Below are positions 13,013 to 23,805 of a DNA stretch of 64,000 bases, piece by piece (position 1 is the first letter of the stretch; each line of letters begins with the position of its first letter). The notes under the pieces are model-generated. The model did no database searches, was not told where the DNA came from, and saw nothing but the letters and a program-made list of their open reading frames with translations. Both the position numbers and the translations under genes were made by a program. Source of the DNA: Phoronis australis (taxonomy: Eukaryota; Phoronida; Phoronidae); NCBI GenBank assembly GCA_002633005.1, contig NMRA01000261.1:248001-312000 (forward strand), read 5' to 3'.

Positions 13013-14400
13013 ATAAGCTATTTATTTACTTGTTACGATCTCAACTTGCCACCAGGTTTTACTAAACTATTTCGCATTACGTAGTCACACCGGACTGAAC
13101 TCCGTAAGACACATCGGCTGTTGTACGGAGGTTTAGTGATGACGTATCTGCCACTATTATGACGCGATAGAAATAGAAATGCAGTCATATCACACTTCAA
13201 AAAATTTGCAGGTCTTGAATTTTTGCCGACTCAGGTAACCACGGGGGAAATTTAGCACTTGATTTTTTTTTACAAACCTGCTTAAGCCAGACAAGACTAT
13301 GTATCAGTGTGGGGGATATAGTTCAGTTGACACCTTTTGAGTCAACCTGTGTATCCAAATTGCTGCCGAGCCCGCTTTATAAAGACTACATTTTTGGAGA
13401 AATCGTAGAGAATATATTTTGACTATTTTCGCTGGCGCTCCCAATCACTCTATTATGCATTGACGTAGTCAATATTTCCCGGCATTGTCTCACAATTTGA
13501 AATTAGTGAAAGTTGTCCAATTATACGGTTTTCTACATGTTTTAGTGCCAGCGGTACTCAAAAATTTATTTCTGACTGGAGAAACCGAGATTAGAAATTC
13601 TCGTCTGACTAATAAACTTCCTTTTTATGTAACTAAATGATTTTGCCGACTTTTCTAATGAGCAAACCTCCAGGGTACTTACACCGACGCACACGGGGAC
13701 AGGTGTAGTTGCTACACAGCTGCAGTGACACCATAGATCAGACACACACGCTGGCGAGTACAGACCATCTTGAATGGGATGTTCACTTGGGAAGTAAGTA
13801 TATCCACTGGCAGAGTTATCAACACAACGAAAGCCGGAAAGTCAGCATGAAAAGAACCTATCTGTAGACTAATGTTCACGGCACCCTTCGCGACGTTACC
13901 GTGCGATATTTTAAGACTGCATGGTCGAGTTCCGTAGACGCAAGAATTGCGCGAGTGGTGTGAACAGGTGCTTCGCTTACAGTACATAGCGAAATGTCGC
14001 GTTTTCATGAGGTTCTCGCGGTTGGCCAGGGTTTTCACGAAAAGTTAGACATCATGCGAGGCATGCAACAAAATGGCGACCACACGCCCCCTGGTCACTT
14101 GGAAAAGTTCGCAACTGTGAGACTGGCAGCCCAGAGCACTTAGCATAGCTGAACGAGGTACCAAGATCTGACCATAGGAGTAGGCCTATTTAGAGTCCAC
14201 CTCAGTATATAGGGAAATGAACGTTTGGCGTTGTCTCCACTCTGGGTGCGACCCCTTTGCCCTGTTGCATGAAACAGTCCCAAATAGGGACTCAACTAAG
14301 TTCCCTAAATCTTTTGTGTATTTGTTTCGTTCTATGCTCACAGGCGTAGTATTTTTTATCATTTTATCTTTAGTATGAGCTCTTCTTTGACTAATGACAT
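13013..14400. other. Non-coding stretch, no gene recognised
   Basis: Contains a 108-codon minus-strand frame at 13712-14038 with no recognisable domain, flanked by no clear splice sites. Near 14265-14330 and again near 14525-14570 the phrase CAACTAAGTTCCCTAAATCT with its surroundings is present twice as a direct repeat, part of the repeat complex that follows. Confidence 0.35.
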
Positions 14401-14409
14401 GGGTCATTC

Positions 14410-17210
14410 GGTATTCAGTGCGGTACTATGTTGTTCGTTTTAATCAGTTTTGGTTGCTACCTCGAATATCTAGGCTCGCTCGTTTTTGGCTCCCTTGTAT
14501 TATAAGGTCTCCACTGACCGGTTGCATAAAACAGCCCTAAACAGGGACTCAACTAAGTTCCCTAAATCTACAGCGTATTTGTGGGCTTGTGAAAACACTG
14601 ATTGTCCTTTCTTGTGCTGCTTGAGTCTAATTACTAAGTCACAAAACCGAAAGTAAACTCTACATTGCATTATCAATATTATTGAAAATTTGTATAGGGA
14701 TCTTTTCATGCAATGTCCTTAATTTCAGTGAGGACTAAGTCCCTGATTATTTTCATTGAATTAAGGGCTCCGTTTCCAGTCAGTCATACATTCGAGGTTC
14801 CACAAAAAATCAATTCCATGTGATTCAATATACGTCACTGCTCACTAAGTGCCCCATGACAGACAAAATACACTCTGGGTTGTGCCCGCCAGAAACGCCC
14901 AAAAATGTCAACCACGGTATGCCATTTGAGATTTCAGCTAGATTAGATATTTGAAGTACCCGCTAAAACTGATTTAAAGCGAACAATATAACCGCACTGA
15001 ACACCGAATGAACCATGGCATAGAATTTGCACTCTGGAAAGAGTCCGCCAGAAACCCAAAAAGGACCCCCAAAAATGAGCTATCTCATTTATTCGAGGTA
15101 CCACATAAACCAATTCCATGTGATTGAATACATGTCACTGATCACTAAATGGCCGATGGCAGTCAAAATAGATTCCGGGTTGTGCCCGCCAGAAACCCCC
15201 GAGAATGGCAACCACCGTATGCCATTGAAAATGTGAGCTAGGTTAGATTTTTGAGGTACCAGCTAAAACTTGATTTAAAACGAACAATAGTACCTCACTG
15301 AACAACAAATGACTCATGACAGACAAATTAGACTCTTCAAAGAGTCCGCCAGAACTCAAAGACGACGCCCAAAAGGAGCTGGCTTATATATATTCGAGGA
15401 ACCACAATAAACAATTCCATGTGATTCAAATAGAAGTTACTGGTAACTAAATGGCTTGTGACATACAAAAACCCCGGCATTCTGGGTTGTGCGTGCCAGC
15501 CTCAGAAATCTCAACCATGTAATTCTGTTGAAAACGTGTAATAATATATTAATTAGACAATGATGATTCCAGTTAAATCTCGGTAGAGCTTTGTAGAATC
15601 AAGAATTTCGATTAGGAAGGTGTGACCACGTGCTTAGTTTGCAGTTCATGGCGAATTCTTGTATTTCCTTAATACTTTCGCGTGTGCTGAACTGCCTCCT
15701 TGCCAAATGGATGATGGAGTAAATTAAGCATTTTGGAAAATACCCGATAACACTAAAACTTTGGGATACGAGGAATTGTCAAAAAACTAACCCATTGAGT
15801 GATGATTAAGACTGCAGCTATTGTAGTATAATGAGCAATAGAAAGTGCCAGCAAGAAAGAAATACTTCAGCGACAACACATGGCTCCTAAGTTTGCGTTA
15901 GATCGAGACTGAACCATGAACAGGATTTCCAAAGAGTCCTTTCATTACGTTGACTACTAAACAATGCTTTTAAAGAAAAGTAACAGGCGTGTTTTTAAAA
16001 ATCTTCTTTAATCAAAATAACCTAGAAATAGTCATCACAACTCTTTTACATACTTAATAGCCACCCAACATTTGCAATGACATCCGTGTCAGAGGCCCTG
16101 ATCAATGCAGTGCCAATTGAGTTGGCTAAGTGGAAGGTAAGAAGCGTGTTGACCTCCTCATGGGAACCTTATCAGATGCCATAGTACCACTGTAAAAAAG
16201 GCGAGTACAGTTTGTCGCCATGTCAAACAAGTATTTTCTCCCCAAGAAATGGTACATATAGGTCTTTTTGCCATTCTAGTCGGAGGAAGGTTTCCAAACT
16301 GTCCTTGAAATGTCCCGTTCTGCATACCAGGGTTTTCAAGAGGACATTTTTGGGTGTTAAATTCGTGTTACGTTGGTTTACGGACAGAAGTTAATTTGTC
16401 CTAAATGAAAAGTTTAGACCTTAAAAACAGGTGTGTTTAAGTAACTTTGTTATCCTGTAATACTTACCTACTGTTATCTATAGTAATTGACTACACCCGT
16501 GAACTAAAATTTTAAAAAAATAAAAGTTTACCTTGTAAAAGAACCCACTTTTTGGATTTTTCCACCATTCCGACACACCATCTAAATGTCTCGCTTTTTG
16601 ACTTAGCTAAACTGACATACTATCATGTACTATAATAATTTCCCTTGCGACATAGTCATATTTTACCGCTTGACTAACATGGAAAAAACAAGAGAGTTTC
16701 TGTAGCTCCTTATACTACAGTAGCTGCGGTCGTGATCACCTAATAGGTTGTTTTGACAGTTCCTGGTATCCCAAAGTTTATTAGGTATTTTCTAAAATGT
16801 TTACCTTTCTACATCATCCATTTGGCAGTCTGTGTGACGCTATTATTAATGTAAGCAAGGGTAGAGTTGTTTTAGCTGGTACCTCGAATATCTAATCTAG
16901 CTCAAATTTTCAATGGCATATGGTGGTAAACATTTTTGGGGGATTCTGGCGGGCACAACCCAGTGTTTATTTTGTCTGGCGTGGGGCATTTAGTGATCAG
17001 TGACGTGTATTGAATCACATGAATTTTTTTTTTGTGGTACCTCTTTTTTGAGGGTCCTTTTGGGTAGTTCTGACGTACCCTTTCCAGGGAGGAACTTGAC
17101 TGTTATAGATCATTCGGTGTTCACTGCGGTGCTATTGTTCGTTTTAAATCAGTTTTAGCTGGTACCTTGAATATCTAATCTAGCTCAACTTTTTAATCGG
17201 TCACATGATA
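14410..17210. mobile_element. Foldback-like element: inverted arms made of ~300-bp tandem units
   Basis: The left arm (about 14770-15850) carries about 2.3 direct copies of a ~300-bp unit, recognised by CCATGTGATT(C/G)AATA near 14816, 15117 and 15418, and by GGGTTGTGCCCGCCAGAA near 14877 and 15177. The right arm (about 16690-17210) carries a little over one copy of the same unit in reverse complement, followed inward by a reverse complement of 15690-15840 (core TTTGGGATAC(G/C)AGGAA). The unique loop is about 15850-16690. A further fragment in right-arm orientation lies at 14410-14490. Long inverted arms built of tandem subunits are the hallmark of foldback-type DNA transposons. No transposase is visible. 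Confidence 0.55.
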
Positions 17211-18058
17211 TCCCTTTTCACGGTGACGTGTTCTATTTCCGTTGCAACAAGAATATTTAAACGATCAACGATTCACGAAACGGTTCAGTCTTTACAGGGA
17301 TTGGATAAACCTAAATTTGCGAGCTCGAAAATGGCGCATCAACGCCGAATTTAAGTGATCCGGAAGTGAACTGCTGCATAAATTTTGAACATTATATGCC
17401 ATTCTGTTCATAAAAGACTAACAGCCAGAACAGGAGGAACTCCACTACTTTTGACTCTGGTATGCCACTGGAAAAGATACTGACACCTTCAGAATTAGAA
17501 CGAAACCCATTTGTAGGTAACTCAACAAACCTGAATTAAACACAAAGCCCTATTGTATGAATATTCTGTTGCACTGAAAATGAACAACTTTGCGAAGTTC
17601 CCAAGTCAAAATCTGAACAGTTTTTTCTGGGGAAACTGGCAGTGAAGAAACATATGAGCGACACTGCAAATCGGTCCTTTTTCTAGTTCACTCTCGAATG
17701 GGTAGGTATCCCAATTTTCCAGCTTCACCCGTCAAAAACACATTCGAGTACTCCGGGACGTTCCCATAACACCACTTATATGTACGTGACCGCCCAAAAT
17801 TAGCACAACAGTGCCAATACGCATTGTTTTTAAATGGCTTCAGATCTTTTTAGAAATTACTCGACATAAGTTGAACTATTGTAGGGGTGACATATGGCTT
17901 CCTCAGCAAATGCGGTTTTTGAAATTACATACGTGGCGCATGGTATGAAAACACAGTAGAAAATTAAATTCAGTATCCATGAATATTCTATTAATTTGCT
18001 CACATTAGCTTTTGTTGGCTGAGCGCCGGGCACAGCCTGGCAACACACATTTCATAAA
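17211..18058. other. 3' flank of SLX4
   Basis: Lies just past the stop codon of the minus-strand SLX4 gene. It should hold the 3' untranslated region, but no canonical AATAAA on the minus strand was found close to the stop. The short minus-strand frame at 17857-18048 has no resemblance to known proteins. Confidence 0.35.
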
Positions 18059-21000
18059 TTAAATCTCAGAACTAATAGGCTTTCTGTTCTTTTTCGTCCG
18101 CCTGTTTGATGCAGGTTGCTTGGCATCTTTCATAGTATAATTAACACACTTTTTGTCTAGTATATCAGTTAGTCTTTGCAAACCACATCGAATTCCATTT
18201 GTTTTCAGTGTTGCATGGAGGGCACCTATCTCTAATGGTTCGTATGTCAGTACTTTCAGGTAAAGATCCGGATTTCGTTTTAAAAATTTATAAACCTTTT
18301 CTGCCACAGCCTCTGAAGCTTTCACAGATAAATTATCCTCAGCAGGCACTAAAAATGTCTTTTCAACGATTTCATCAGAACAGATGTCGTCACCAGAGAT
18401 TGCGCTGTCGTCGGAATCAGAGCCAGGGCTCTTTTCAGAAGACTGCTGCGGGTCACTGTTGATGACATCACGACCTAGCGGAGGTGGGTTGTCACAAGTC
18501 ACCCTGACAGCCGCATCGCCTTCCACAGTAAAGCTTGCTTCTGCTTCACTGTCAGTCTCATACTGGTGCGTTTGGTGATACACATCTTTGAGCAACATTA
18601 TCATCTTCTTTTTAGGAAGAGGCTTTACACCAATGTTCTTACATGCGTGTTTCAATTCAGGTGTCACCATGGAATCATACTTTGGCATAGGTGTAAAAGG
18701 AGACGGCGCTGTACGTTTCTTTACTTTACCAAACAGTGAAGTGTGAGGTGTTTTGTATACTCCCTCCTGCACAGCAGAGCTACCCTCCATGTTGTCACGG
18801 AAACTCTCTGCAAAAATGATATCGTAGTCAACCATCTGTTGCTGGTAAGCAGACCCTTGACTCAGACTTGACTCAGGGTTCGTCGGGGCTCCCTGCAATT
18901 CACACTGTAACTGACCATCAACTTGATGACTTGTAGGATTATACCCACTGTTTCCAGATTCGACTTCATTGTCACTCTCTGTACTAGCCAACTTGCCTAT
19001 CTTTGTAGGACTATCACATAAAGGTAAATCCTCATTATATCCACCCTCATCGAAGTCTTCCCAAGGGTCACACAGGTCAGACCCACTGGCACAATCAGCA
19101 TCTTTCGTGGTATTCAAAGCTTTATTACACTTTGGGCTACTAACACGTAAGTCTGTATCAGTCACAGTAATAATTTGTCCCTGACTTGAAACAGAGGGAT
19201 CCAAAATACCAGAACTATTCTTGAAACAAGAACTCATTTCAGTGAGGGATGTGTGCTTTGGAGAATTTGTCTGATCTTCATCTGATGAGCTATCCTGTGT
19301 TAAATCGATCTCACCATCCATGTTATAAACTGTAGACAAGTCGCAAGCTTCATTCCTGTTTTCCCTTATAATACATTGCCTTTTACTGGTACTAAACCTG
19401 AGAGACTGACAGCCCTTTCTTTTCTTGCTATCTGGCATGCATGGTTTAGCAGGCCGTGAAGGCTGTGCTGAACCAAATGTGGGAGAGGGAGGCAGGGTTG
19501 CTGAGTCATCCATGTTACTTTGGTTTGGAGTTCTGGTGCTCTTGACTTCTGGAGTCTTTGCCATGCATAGTGAATGAAGACGCATGGATGATGTTTTCCT
19601 CATGACAGACAAACATCCTTCAACTGCAGTCTCACCATCCCCAGGTGGACCAATACGAGAATGATTGGCTACAGGGCTTCCAAAAAGATCGGGTGTTTGT
19701 GACATGTTTGAACACACACGTGCATCCCGGCTCCCAGATTTACCAACAGGTGTTGAAAAGCCCAAAACTCCAGTACACACTGTCTCACCATCTACTGTAC
19801 CACTAGAACCCACATCAAGACAACTTGCAGACACCACTGAACACACTTGATCCAGCTCTGTATCCATGGTAACAAATGTATCATCAGGATCTAACGCGCC
19901 ACCCTGCAGCGCCTGCTCCTCTGACAATTCAGTTTCACTGTCTGGATAATCACCACTGCCCACACATATCTCTATCCTACTTCTATTCAAATGGTCAACC
20001 AAGCTTTGACTCAAAGGGTTCAGTGCAGTCTGATTGACTTTGTTCAACACCTGCTCATCAGACAAATTATGGACAGTTTGACTACTCTGGCTCAATTGCG
20101 ATGATTCTAAAAAGCGTTTCACGTCATCATACAAATCATTGTAGAACGCTTTTTCAAAACTACCATCAGTTGCATTATTACTCTTGATCTTCTGAGTAAG
20201 TGTGACGTGCTCAAACACATCTTCTATATCACTATCATGAAACCCCTTGTTCCCTTCCACCTCATTGCCTTCATCATCGTCATTATCAATCAACTCTCCA
20301 TTGAGGCACTCACTGTTGACACACTGAGAATTACCCAAGTCCTGATCAACACTAAAATTTTCACAGACTTTTTCCAAGTCGGTTACACCAAACTCCTTGG
20401 CGATATCTAAAACCTCAAGCACATATTCCAAGTCCAATGAAACCTGTGCAGTATATAAATATGTAATGAACAATAATAGCGACTTCTTTGAAAACTGAGA
20501 GAGATCAACAAAGTCACTTGCACAGTCGCCTGCTTGGATCGCGTGAAATAACTTGGGACAACGTGAAAACAAAATAAACTTGTGCGTGTGAAGTAAATTT
20601 TGATCTGCTGTAAGAATCACGACATCACTGAGAGTCTTGTTATTGACCATACAGCTCAAGTCCTCCACTAGCTGGTGAGTCTCAGTACTAGTAGAGCAGT
20701 CCGTCTCCGAGGGAGGCTCCCATCCTTGTGGAACAGTGTGCTGCTCAAGATCAGACAAGATGAGTGCAGTCTGTGTGCCCATAATGTCACCACTGCCCTC
20801 TGGTGTCCGCCCTGGTATCATAGCTACTGACTTCGACCTAGTGACTGAACCACGAGTAGGAGTCAAGGGGGGCACCAGTGATTCCACGTAGTATTTCTTA
20901 ACAGGACTGTGTCCAGATGGTGTGTGGTGACATTCCCTCCAGATGGCAGGTCTGGCAGTCAAGCTCTTGTCACAGTCATTCAGCTTACTGGGAATCAAGG

Positions 21001-22183
21001 CTGGTGTTGCCTTGATATCAATGGGTAGTCTTGAAAGGAGAATCTCATCTGACACACGCTGGGCTATCAGTCTTTCTTTGTCCATCACACTATGGTAAAC
21101 AACTTCTGGTATTTCAACAATTGTTCGACGTCCACGCTTAACCTTTTTCTGACCAAACCTGTTCTTATGTCTACTGTTACGCTCCCTGGGCTCAATGCAT
21201 GCTTTAAGCGATGCATCTTCCAATTGTTTTCGTAACAACTTTAAGAGGTCCCCAGGAGCTAAACTCATCTGAGATGAACACTGCTTAATATGTTTCACAC
21301 GACTCGCTTTGGTTTTCAATTTCTTCCCACACATAGGACAATCCATTACTATAGTTTCATTTGCTAAAGACTCAGCAATATCCCTTTCAACTACAGACCG
21401 TTCCGATGCATCAATGCACTTGTTTACATGCTGTGTCCGACGAACTGTATTCATGTGTGTGATATCTTTTTGACACATATGACAAAACACCAAGTTCAAC
21501 TGCGGCCGGTGTTTCCCATCTTCCTCATCCTGAAGTGTTCTGGCCAACTCTGCATCACTGTCTACACTTGGTTCCGAGGCTGAAAATTTCTTCCTCAAAC
21601 AGCGGACCACATGAGTAGACTTCTCTGATTTGACAACAGCCTGGTCACAGTTAGGACATTGTGCAGTATCAGTGGACACATTGTGTTTAGTGTTAAAGGG
21701 AACATTCTCTAATTTGTTCTCGCTGCTTAGGCCACTTTCAGACACAGTGGGTTTACTCACTGCAGTAGACTTAGTCAAACAAGCTGTTGAGTCAGAGAGA
21801 CCGTCTTCACTAACACAACCAAGATGACTAGAATCATCACATTTAGTCACAGTTTCAGACTGTTTAGCCAACGTCTTGTCCCCGCCACTTTCACCTGCAG
21901 TTTCTTTGTCAACATTCTGTGCCTTCTTCCCACGGTTGGCTCTTCTATCGGTTTGAAAGTCGTCAGTCGTATCTAGACACACGTCCTGTCCGATGCTAAA
22001 AATCTTTTCAAACTCTGGCAAAATCTCTTGCTTACGTTTCTTAGACAGTTTGTTTTTCTTTTGAGGTTTCATTTGCGCAATAATATTTGTAGTCAGTGAT
22101 ACAACTGACCGTGTCAGGGCAGTCTTTGTTGCTGTATTCTGTGAGATAACATTCTCTTTGTCCACGTGTTTCTCTTGGTACAT
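18059..22183 (-). CDS. SLX4: SLX4 structure-specific endonuclease scaffold (BTBD12/FANCP), single coding exon
   Basis: A 1374-residue uninterrupted frame. An in-frame TAA eight codons before the ATG supports this start. Domain order matches SLX4: C2HC (UBZ4-type) fingers at about 176-195 (CPNC...HVVRC), 234-256 (CHMC...HVNKC) and 282-302 (CPMC...HIKQC); a BTB/POZ domain at about 503-610 (LSDVVILTADQ, HTHKFILFSRCP); a long acidic linker; a SAP-like segment TPELKHACKNIGVKPLPKKK; and the C-terminal helical SLX1-binding domain at about 1296-1351 (LYLKVLTYEPLEI). In the family, SLX4 docks SLX1, MUS81-EME1 and XPF-ERCC1 in the nucleus to cut Holliday junctions, and its UBZ fingers read ubiquitin at interstrand crosslinks. 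Human SLX4 (1834 residues) has two UBZ4 fingers; three C2HC fingers here are unusual. No intron interrupts the frame. Confidence 0.95.
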   Translation of the reverse strand: MYQEKHVDKENVISQNTATKTALTRSVVSLTTNIIAQMKPQKKNKLSKKRKQEILPEFEKIFSIGQDVCLDTTDDFQTDRRANRGKKAQNVDKETAGESGGDKTLAKQSETVTKCDDSSHLGCVSEDGLSDSTACLTKSTAVSKPTVSESGLSSENKLENVPFNTKHNVSTDTAQCPNCDQAVVKSEKSTHVVRCLRKKFSASEPSVDSDAELARTLQDEEDGKHRPQLNLVFCHMCQKDITHMNTVRRTQHVNKCIDASERSVVERDIAESLANETIVMDCPMCGKKLKTKASRVKHIKQCSSQMSLAPGDLLKLLRKQLEDASLKACIEPRERNSRHKNRFGQKKVKRGRRTIVEIPEVVYHSVMDKERLIAQRVSDEILLSRLPIDIKATPALIPSKLNDCDKSLTARPAIWRECHHTPSGHSPVKKYYVESLVPPLTPTRGSVTRSKSVAMIPGRTPEGSGDIMGTQTALILSDLEQHTVPQGWEPPSETDCSTSTETHQLVEDLSCMVNNKTLSDVVILTADQNLLHTHKFILFSRCPKLFHAIQAGDCASDFVDLSQFSKKSLLLFITYLYTAQVSLDLEYVLEVLDIAKEFGVTDLEKVCENFSVDQDLGNSQCVNSECLNGELIDNDDDEGNEVEGNKGFHDSDIEDVFEHVTLTQKIKSNNATDGSFEKAFYNDLYDDVKRFLESSQLSQSSQTVHNLSDEQVLNKVNQTALNPLSQSLVDHLNRSRIEICVGSGDYPDSETELSEEQALQGGALDPDDTFVTMDTELDQVCSVVSASCLDVGSSGTVDGETVCTGVLGFSTPVGKSGSRDARVCSNMSQTPDLFGSPVANHSRIGPPGDGETAVEGCLSVMRKTSSMRLHSLCMAKTPEVKSTRTPNQSNMDDSATLPPSPTFGSAQPSRPAKPCMPDSKKRKGCQSLRFSTSKRQCIIRENRNEACDLSTVYNMDGEIDLTQDSSSDEDQTNSPKHTSLTEMSSCFKNSSGILDPSVSSQGQIITVTDTDLRVSSPKCNKALNTTKDADCASGSDLCDPWEDFDEGGYNEDLPLCDSPTKIGKLASTESDNEVESGNSGYNPTSHQVDGQLQCELQGAPTNPESSLSQGSAYQQQMVDYDIIFAESFRDNMEGSSAVQEGVYKTPHTSLFGKVKKRTAPSPFTPMPKYDSMVTPELKHACKNIGVKPLPKKKMIMLLKDVYHQTHQYETDSEAEASFTVEGDAAVRVTCDNPPPLGRDVINSDPQQSSEKSPGSDSDDSAISGDDICSDEIVEKTFLVPAEDNLSVKASEAVAEKVYKFLKRNPDLYLKVLTYEPLEIGALHATLKTNGIRCGLQRLTDILDKKCVNYTMKDAKQPASNRRTKKNRKPISSEI

Positions 22184-23695
22184 TCTGAATGCACTGTCTT
22201 CTTAAGCCATATATTGGAAGTCTGACCACGCTGTCACTTCTGAAATGTAATTATCAATGTAATTATTAAATTAATAGCATGACTTGAAAATTGCACGTTG
22301 TTGAGGATTTGCAGGAATGGTACCTTAACCATTTCCGAAGTAATACACAAAAGTGGTTGATAGATTCAAGCTGACAAGTTTCCACCAAAGTTGCGCACAA
22401 CATTAACCACTGGGTTTGGGCTGATTAATACAATGAAGATTTACCATGAACAGGTAACCTGATAACAAAGTCCAGATAATTTTATTTACCAAAACCAGCT
22501 CTCTCAACTACCATTTGTAATGGTGTCTGCTTTTTGTGAAACTGACAAAACACTTTCGTATAATATGGAAGCAGTAAAATGAGTAACAAAAACAAATAAA
22601 TAAATAAATAAATAAAGCAAAGTCCATTTCAACTTTAGCTTTTTGTCCAGGAAGGAGAGAAGTTCAAAAGCTCAATTCAAATAGTCACAACGGCAGACTA
22701 AAAAGCACACCACTACAAATGCTGTTTATAAATCTGGTGGCAACATTGACAAGAAGGAAATTTGATATATTTATGAAGCTCATATGTAACAGAAGGTGGA
22801 ATCTATTTCAATTTGAATAAATAAAATGTTACTTAAGGCTATGATGTAGAAGCCTAGAAAAATTCCAATTTTGGCCAATTTCGAAAAATCTTATCTCAAA
22901 ACTGCCTGATCGAATTCACACAAAACTTTCAGATATTACGCTTTATACAATGTTCTCTGAAATACTGTTAGGAATAGTTCTAAAGTTCCACTCTTGCATG
23001 ATGGGCTATCAAAAATAGGACTTGCATGATTTTTATGAAAAGTTATCAAGTTGCATAAACAAAACGATAATTTAGAAAACTATAACAGCGTTTTTGAGAT
23101 TTTATCTTGAACATTTATATCACATGAAATTTGGTCATGTTATCGGTCCTGTTGTCTTGGTGCAAATGTACTTTTCTTTTTTAAAAAAATCAAGATAAGG
23201 TCACATGACCTTATCAGTGGCAGATTGGTATATAGTCAAAATTCAAATTCCGCAGAATTTTTATCTGAAAATACATGCTTTTGCAGAGTTAAATTCAACA
23301 GTTCTTTAGATATTTGGCTATTAAAATCTACTAACTTCTACTGAGGTCACTGAGTAATTACAGAATGTCAAAACAAATATCGCAGCTACTGAAAAACCAT
23401 TTTCGGTGAGGACACAATTCAACACAACAGCTGTGCATTACTATACCTGCAGTAGGTCAGCTAAAGTCCACCACCACAGTCATGGTGCTAACTTCATCTA
23501 AGCTGGAGAGCTGAAACAAAAGCAGATTTATAGTGACACAATAATAATAACAAGGAAAATATGTAAGAACTACATACTTAGATCAAACTGAGTTTGGCTA
23601 CTTTGTGTTGTAACAGAGGAACATAAAGTGCTACATGTCTGAACATCCAGATTGGTCACGATGTTGAATTCACGTCCTCACTAGCAGTGATAGAA
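22184..23695. other. SLX4 upstream region plus an interspersed repeat copy
   Basis: Immediately upstream of SLX4. The minus-strand TGCATTCAG just before the ATG could be a weak acceptor or chance. A short AAAT-rich simple repeat lies near 22593-22614. About 23050-23240 matches 31240-31430 by eye (shared GGTCATGTTAT and CAGCAGATTGGTA-like phrases around a ~190-bp block), marking an interspersed repeat of unknown class. No gene seen. Confidence 0.45.
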
Positions 23696-23699
23696 GGCA

Positions 23700-23805
23700 A
23701 TAGTCAGATATAACATGCATTTATTTTGAGAACCAGTTTGATGCCCATTATTTATTGGAGAAAACTGGTTCTCAGAATTCGGGCATGTTATATCTGACTA
23801 TTACC
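23700..23805. repeat. Near-perfect hairpin (MITE-like palindrome)
   Basis: The left arm ATAGTCAGATATAACATGC, then GAGAACCAGTTT, is followed after a ~17-base loop by AAAACTGGTTCTC, then GCATGTTATATCTGACTAT. The arms of about 40 bases are complementary apart from a small internal mismatch near CAGAATTCGG. It could fold as a stable cruciform or RNA hairpin, or be a tiny MITE. Confidence 0.85.

Noticed and set aside
13712-14038. 108-codon minus-strand frame as a gene
   Set aside because: No recognisable domain, no convincing splice sites, and it lies beside a repeat complex.
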